Below are positions 38,909-41,918 of a stretch of DNA of 41,918 nucleotides, in pieces. The position numbers and the translations under genes were made by a program. Position 1 is the first letter of the stretch. Every line of letters begins with the position of its first letter. The notes beneath the pieces are model-generated. The model did no database searches. It had not been told where the DNA came from and saw nothing but the letters and a program-made list of their open reading frames with translations. This DNA is from a virus, in IMG/VR virus record IMGVR_UViG_3300020421_000049, positions 1 to 41,918 of that record; one strand, written 5' to 3'.

Positions 38909-39054
38909 TTGTTTGTACCTCTTGTTTTGTTAGTGATGATGATCTTTTGACCATCGTGTGTAAATTGCAATTCGTCATCTGGATCCCAAAGTAACTCTTC
39001 ATAGAGGTCATTCAGGGTCTGCATATCTTCATAGAGTTGGTTAGGGTTGGGCAT
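38905..39054 (-). CDS. small acidic protein between two hli genes (49 aa)
   Basis: MPNPNQLYEDMQTLNDLYEE, then LLWDPDDELQFTHDGQKIII and TNKTRGTNK. It overlaps the first hli stop by 1 nt and the second hli start by 4 nt, so it is translated in the chain. No domain is recognised. Confidence 0.6.
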   Translation of the reverse strand: MPNPNQLYEDMQTLNDLYEELLWDPDDELQFTHDGQKIIITNKTRGTNK

Positions 39055-39272
39055 TAAATACCGAAAGCTCCAAAGAAGAATATACTACCAGAGAAAGCAT
39101 AAGATGTCAATGCTGCTACCACACCAATCATTGCCCAACGTCCATTTTGCTTCTCTGCACGTTCCGCATGTGTCTCATAACCGTAACGTTCTGCCTCAGT
39201 TTTGTCAATCCACATTTGTGGTTCTTTGGCAAACATGTTGGTACGGCCACCGTCTTCAGTAATAACAGTCAT
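39054..39272 (-). CDS. hli: high-light-inducible protein with N-terminal extension
   Basis: A 72-aa Hlip: the N-terminal half is hydrophilic (MTVITEDGGRTNMFAKEPQM), the C-terminal half carries AEKQNGRWAMIGVVAALTSY with the Glu, Asn-Gly-Arg and Ala-Met-Ile-Gly residues that bind chlorophyll, and ends YAFSGSIFFFGAFGI. It is first in the hli operon, directly behind a strong sigma70 promoter, which suggests early or middle expression. Confidence 0.93.
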   Translation of the reverse strand: MTVITEDGGRTNMFAKEPQMWIDKTEAERYGYETHAERAEKQNGRWAMIGVVAALTSYAFSGSIFFFGAFGI

Positions 39273-39298
39273 TGTCTTGTGTAAAGAATTACTACAAT

Positions 39299-39327
39299 AC
39301 TATATAGGAAAGATTAAGTTTTGTCAA
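39299..39327 (-). promoter_or_regulatory. strong sigma70-type promoter of the hli operon
   Basis: TTGACA (39322-39327), 17-nt spacer, TATAGT (39299-39304) on the minus strand, about 25 nt upstream of the first hli ATG. Confidence 0.8.
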
Positions 39328-39373
39328 CCCCCTAGGAAAATCAATATTGCTTATGGTGAACATAAGAATATTT

Positions 39374-39381
39374 GATAAATA
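39374..39381 (+). promoter_or_regulatory. late promoter of the secreted-protein operon
   Basis: GATAAATA on the plus strand, one base from TATAAATA, 27 nt upstream of the ATG at 39408. A perfect inverted repeat CTTATG-GTGAA-CATAAG (39350-39366) lies just before it. Confidence 0.5.
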
Positions 39382-39407
39382 AATATGGATCCCAAATTAT
39401 ATGCGCT

Positions 39408-39902
39408 ATGAAGAAACTCCTTCCTATCGTCATGCTATTGATGACCACCAGTGCTGCTCAAGCAGGTGGACTTGTTACGAAACACGCTTCTAGTGTACAA
39501 CTGACCGTGGATGCTGCCAGATCAACAGCTTCGAGAATCGGTTCAACGTTCAGTATTTCAGGTAGTAATATTGATACTACGGATGGGACAACTGCTGGCA
39601 CTGTAAGTGCAGGAACAATCACCTCAGGTGTTTATAGTCCTGGTACTATTGCAGCGACTCAAGATACTGCAGGAGCAGCATTTAGTTTCAGTCAATCTTA
39701 TACTCAGGCTGACGCTGTACCACAAGCAGCAGCGACAGTGGGTGCTAACCCTAACTTTAGTAGTGTTACTTCTTACTCTGCTGGAACAAAAGATACATTA
39801 GCAGGTACTATTACAAGTGCAAATGTTATTGGCATCACAGCAGGTGGAGCTGGCACTACAGCAACGGGACAATTCGTTTCGGAAATTACTGTCATCGATT
39901 AA
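39408..39902 (+). CDS. secreted protein A of a three-gene cluster (164 aa)
   Basis: Signal peptide MKKLLPIVMLLMTTSAAQAG, then a Thr/Ser/Ala/Gly-rich beta-like chain containing DTAGAAFSFSQSYTQADAVP. The segment TxGAAFxFxxxY is shared with the next gene, so the two look like diverged paralogues. The start at 39408 was chosen for the signal peptide; an upstream ATG at 39372 would bury it. Similar cyanophage proteins have been labelled as virion or hypothetical; a capsid-surface or envelope role cannot be told apart. Confidence 0.65.
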   Translation: MKKLLPIVMLLMTTSAAQAGGLVTKHASSVQLTVDAARSTASRIGSTFSISGSNIDTTDGTTAGTVSAGTITSGVYSPGTIAATQDTAGAAFSFSQSYTQADAVPQAAATVGANPNFSSVTSYSAGTKDTLAGTITSANVIGITAGGAGTTATGQFVSEITVID

Positions 39903-39914
39903 TGGAGGATCCTC

Positions 39915-40364
39915 GTGAGCATCCGTTTTGGAAAGACAATCACATATACTGTGACAAGTGCGGCGGCAGTATTAGTTACTGCTGCAGGTGTCCAGGCGGT
40001 CCCCGTGGTCCCAAACTTCACTCAGGGCTCAATGTCGAGCCACACAGAGACGACAAGTAAGGTAACGGAGACAATAAACTCAATGGACTATAACACAGGA
40101 TACTCGTATTCTACAACTGGTTCAGGAGTAACAGCAAATGGAAACCTGTCACCTACGACAGGATCAAACAATGTAACTATTAATGGCGTGAACTCATCAT
40201 GGACAGGCGTAACAAACAAACCAACATTCACACAGACAACACCAGGAGCAGCGTTTCAGTTCACAGAAACTTATCAAGGTCCTGGTCTTTCAAACCACAC
40301 AATTATTCAGAGAGTGACCGAGGTCACCAGCGTAACCGACACTACAAGTATATTCCAGCAGTAA
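39915..40364 (+). CDS. secreted protein B of the cluster (149 aa)
   Basis: A GTG start behind GGAGGA gives MSIRFGKTITYTVTSAAAVL with VTAAGVQAVP, a signal-peptide-like N-terminus, followed by NFTQGSMSSHTETTSKVTET and TQTTPGAAFQFTETYQGPGL, ending TEVTSVTDTTSIFQQ. Related proteins in other cyanophages have sometimes been called 'possible hemagglutinin-neuraminidase', a label I see no motif to support. It is probably a structural or surface beta-protein. Confidence 0.65.
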   Translation: MSIRFGKTITYTVTSAAAVLVTAAGVQAVPVVPNFTQGSMSSHTETTSKVTETINSMDYNTGYSYSTTGSGVTANGNLSPTTGSNNVTINGVNSSWTGVTNKPTFTQTTPGAAFQFTETYQGPGLSNHTIIQRVTEVTSVTDTTSIFQQ

Positions 40365-41065
40365 TTGCACTACTATTTGCAACACCAGTAAATGCAGAAA
40401 CTGTTGGTGGTGTATCAGCAACAGCATCTCCAGTGGCGAATAGCTCAGGCTCAGTTACCAACCAGGCAATTCAGGTTTTACAAGGTCCATATATTACTAA
40501 TACTTATGGTGCTGGTATACAATGTCAAGGTCCAACTGTTAACTTTACACCATATGTAACAGCAGCTATATCTCAACAACATCCATTTGAAGATCTATAC
40601 TATGATAATGTCTACGACATGCGTGATCTAGATGAGGATGGAGCACCTGATAATCCTGGCTCTGTGTTATATCAAATTCCTGTTAGGACTGGACAAAAAG
40701 ATAACACCAACCTTTCAGTAGGTTTTAGTGCTACATGGTCTCGTCCATTAGATAAGAAGTTACAAGATCAATGTAAAGAAGCAGCGGCAGCAAACATTTC
40801 ATTAATGAATCAAACAGTTGCTAATAAAAGATTAGATTTTGAGATCGCAAGATTAAAAAATTGTGGAGAATTATTAAAGTCAGGAATTCGCTTTGCTCCT
40901 GGTACACAGTATGCAAGAATCTGTGCTGATGTACAGGTCAAAGGTGTGAACTTTATGGTTCCACATGTTCATGGTATTCCACAGCATAATAAAGTGATTA
41001 AAAAAGTATCAACTAATGCTAGTGATCTTGGTCTTCCAATAGAGATAGGAGAGACGAAGAAGTAA
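40199..41065 (+). CDS. secreted protein C of the cluster (start uncertain)
   Basis: The mature part begins after a hydrophobic segment ending FATPVNA: ETVGGVSATASPVANSSGSV, TNQAIQVLQGPYITNTYGAG, and a Cys-containing C-terminal part (LKNCGELLKSGIRFAPGTQY, ARICADVQVKGVNFMVPHVH). The only ATG is at 40199, deep inside gene B and 56 codons before the signal-like helix; the codon in the expected place (40352) is ATT. Related proteins in other cyanophages start right at the signal peptide. So either an ATT start, a frameshift out of gene B, or a long N-terminal extension is used. Confidence 0.6.
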   Translation: MDRRNKQTNIHTDNTRSSVSVHRNLSRSWSFKPHNYSESDRGHQRNRHYKYIPAVIALLFATPVNAETVGGVSATASPVANSSGSVTNQAIQVLQGPYITNTYGAGIQCQGPTVNFTPYVTAAISQQHPFEDLYYDNVYDMRDLDEDGAPDNPGSVLYQIPVRTGQKDNTNLSVGFSATWSRPLDKKLQDQCKEAAAANISLMNQTVANKRLDFEIARLKNCGELLKSGIRFAPGTQYARICADVQVKGVNFMVPHVHGIPQHNKVIKKVSTNASDLGLPIEIGETKK

Positions 41066-41873
41066 TTGGTTTGACTTCTTCTTTCTTACGACTAATAGTT
41101 TCAGTCAACATTCTTTCTTTAGCAATGTCATTGTACTCATCAGAAACATCAATACCAATGTAGTTTCTGCCAAGACACTTTGCTGCTAGTGTTGTTGTCC
41201 CACTACCATTAAAAGGATCAAGGACAATACCATCAGGAGGACAGAAACATTCAATCATATCATATGCAAGCATGTTAGGAAACACTGCTGGATGTTGACT
41301 CTTTAATTTACTCTCACCACCACAGGTATTACCAAAAGTCATAACAGTACCAGGACACTTGGTAGGATTGATCTTTACTTTACGAGATCCAGTCCTACCA
41401 TTTTTTGTTCTGATGTTAGCACCTGTCATAACCTTACCACCATGCTTAGATGGAATCTTGATAGGTTCTTTGTCAAAATAGTTTGGACGCCTACCCTTTA
41501 AGAAGATAGGCATGTACTCATGGTCTACACGAAATCTTTTCTTCCACCATGCACCTTCAGTTCCTTGTCTGTTGTAGATGTTGCATTCAAACAAACGGAA
41601 TCCTATGTTGTCACACCAGTCAACGATGGTACGAAATGACGTAAGTGATTTAGCAAAGTCCTTTGTAGAATCTTGAATGACCATCACACACATACCACCA
41701 TCCTTTAGAACACGAAAGAGTTGTTCTCCAAGACCATGTAGATTGAGTGAATAACCATTGTAATCCCTGAGTCCATCATATGGAGGGGAAGTTAATACAA
41801 AATCAATACAACCATCAGGAAGTGTCTTGAGGTATTCAATATTGTCAGACGTTACGATGGTGTTTAGATTCAT
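41019..41873 (-). CDS. beta-class DNA (adenine-N6 or cytosine-N4) methyltransferase
   Basis: The 284-aa protein begins MNLNTIVTSDNIEYLKTLPD and carries motif IV TSPPYDGLRDY near residue 28 and the C-terminal motif I VLDPFNGSGTTTLAAKCLGR followed by NYIGIDVSDEYND near residue 217. Motif IV before motif I makes it beta class; SPPY fits N4-cytosine or N6-adenine. No restriction gene is adjacent, so it is an orphan enzyme, perhaps for protection from host restriction. It overlaps the convergent gene C by 47 bp. The target site cannot be predicted. Confidence 0.9.
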   Translation of the reverse strand: MNLNTIVTSDNIEYLKTLPDGCIDFVLTSPPYDGLRDYNGYSLNLHGLGEQLFRVLKDGGMCVMVIQDSTKDFAKSLTSFRTIVDWCDNIGFRLFECNIYNRQGTEGAWWKKRFRVDHEYMPIFLKGRRPNYFDKEPIKIPSKHGGKVMTGANIRTKNGRTGSRKVKINPTKCPGTVMTFGNTCGGESKLKSQHPAVFPNMLAYDMIECFCPPDGIVLDPFNGSGTTTLAAKCLGRNYIGIDVSDEYNDIAKERMLTETISRKKEEVKPITSSSLLSLLEDQDH

Positions 41874-41918
41874 TTGGATTTCTTGTTCTTAAGTGCGTTG
41901 TTGAAATACTCTGCATTG
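41870..41918 (-). CDS. 3' end of a further minus-strand gene (partial)
   Basis: The last 15 codons (NAEYFNNALKNKKSK) and TGA of a gene whose start lies beyond the window. The TGA overlaps the methyltransferase ATG by 4 nt, so the two are coupled. Too short to identify. Confidence 0.6.
   Translation of the reverse strand, partial: NAEYFNNALKNKKSK

Overview
This window looks like part of the genome of a T4-like cyanomyovirus (a marine cyanophage infecting Synechococcus or Prochlorococcus). The evidence is T4 virion and replication genes (gp26, gp4, gp48, gp53, gp32, gp33) lying beside a full set of photosynthetic and metabolic host-derived genes: psbA, psbD, two hli genes, cpeT, cp12, phoH and thyX. 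T4-type late promoters (TATAAATA, CTAAATA and variants) and strong sigma70-type promoters (TTGACA-N17-TATAAT-like) both occur, as expected for a phage that uses the host RNA polymerase early and gp33/gp55 late. The D1 sequence has Gln in GRQWELSYR, a form I associate with Prochlorococcus and low-light Synechococcus.

Layout, mostly on the minus strand. 1-9185: the N-terminal 3061 codons of a giant, highly repetitive structural protein behind a late promoter; its 3' end lies outside the window. 9190-11110: tRNA-Asn, tRNA-Thr and tRNA-Leu with an HNH endonuclease, a degenerate tRNA remnant, a structured noncoding stretch and cpeT. 11110-12854: a tightly overlapped run of small unknown genes with one glutaredoxin-like protein. 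12936-14054: a secreted beta-barrel-like protein with a structured leader, then two small membrane proteins. 14060-24185: a baseplate hub module (327-aa fibre-like protein, gp5-like OB-fold protein, cp12, gp27-like protein, a 1169-aa multi-enzyme hub protein, and gp26 with a -1 frame partner). 24284-28036: a divergent virion cassette (tube-family protein on minus; gp4, an unknown, gp48 and gp53 on plus), bordered by similar ~68-bp sequences.

28074-33161: a minus-strand replication and nucleotide block (gp33, PD-(D/E)XK exonuclease, PhoH, ThyX, then gp32 with three micro-genes behind it). 33226-35473: small genes, including a 49-aa peptide behind what I read as a glutamine (downstream-peptide type) riboswitch. 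35470-39272: the photosynthesis block (glutaredoxin, psbD, psbA with a long structured leader, an hli operon with overlapping microproteins), punctuated by intrinsic terminators. 39408-41065: three plus-strand genes for secreted proteins. 41019-41918: an orphan beta-class DNA methyltransferase and the end of another gene.

Together the genes build the tail and baseplate, replicate DNA and supply nucleotides (gp32, exonuclease, ThyX), redirect host transcription late in infection (gp33), and keep host photochemistry running while probably turning the Calvin cycle down (psbA/psbD/hli/cpeT versus cp12). The items I consider most worth a second look are a canonical -1 slippery heptamer at the gp26 stop, the riboswitch with a built-in alternative hairpin, hub enzyme domains whose motifs come in permuted order, and the psbA promoter in which early and late elements overlap.
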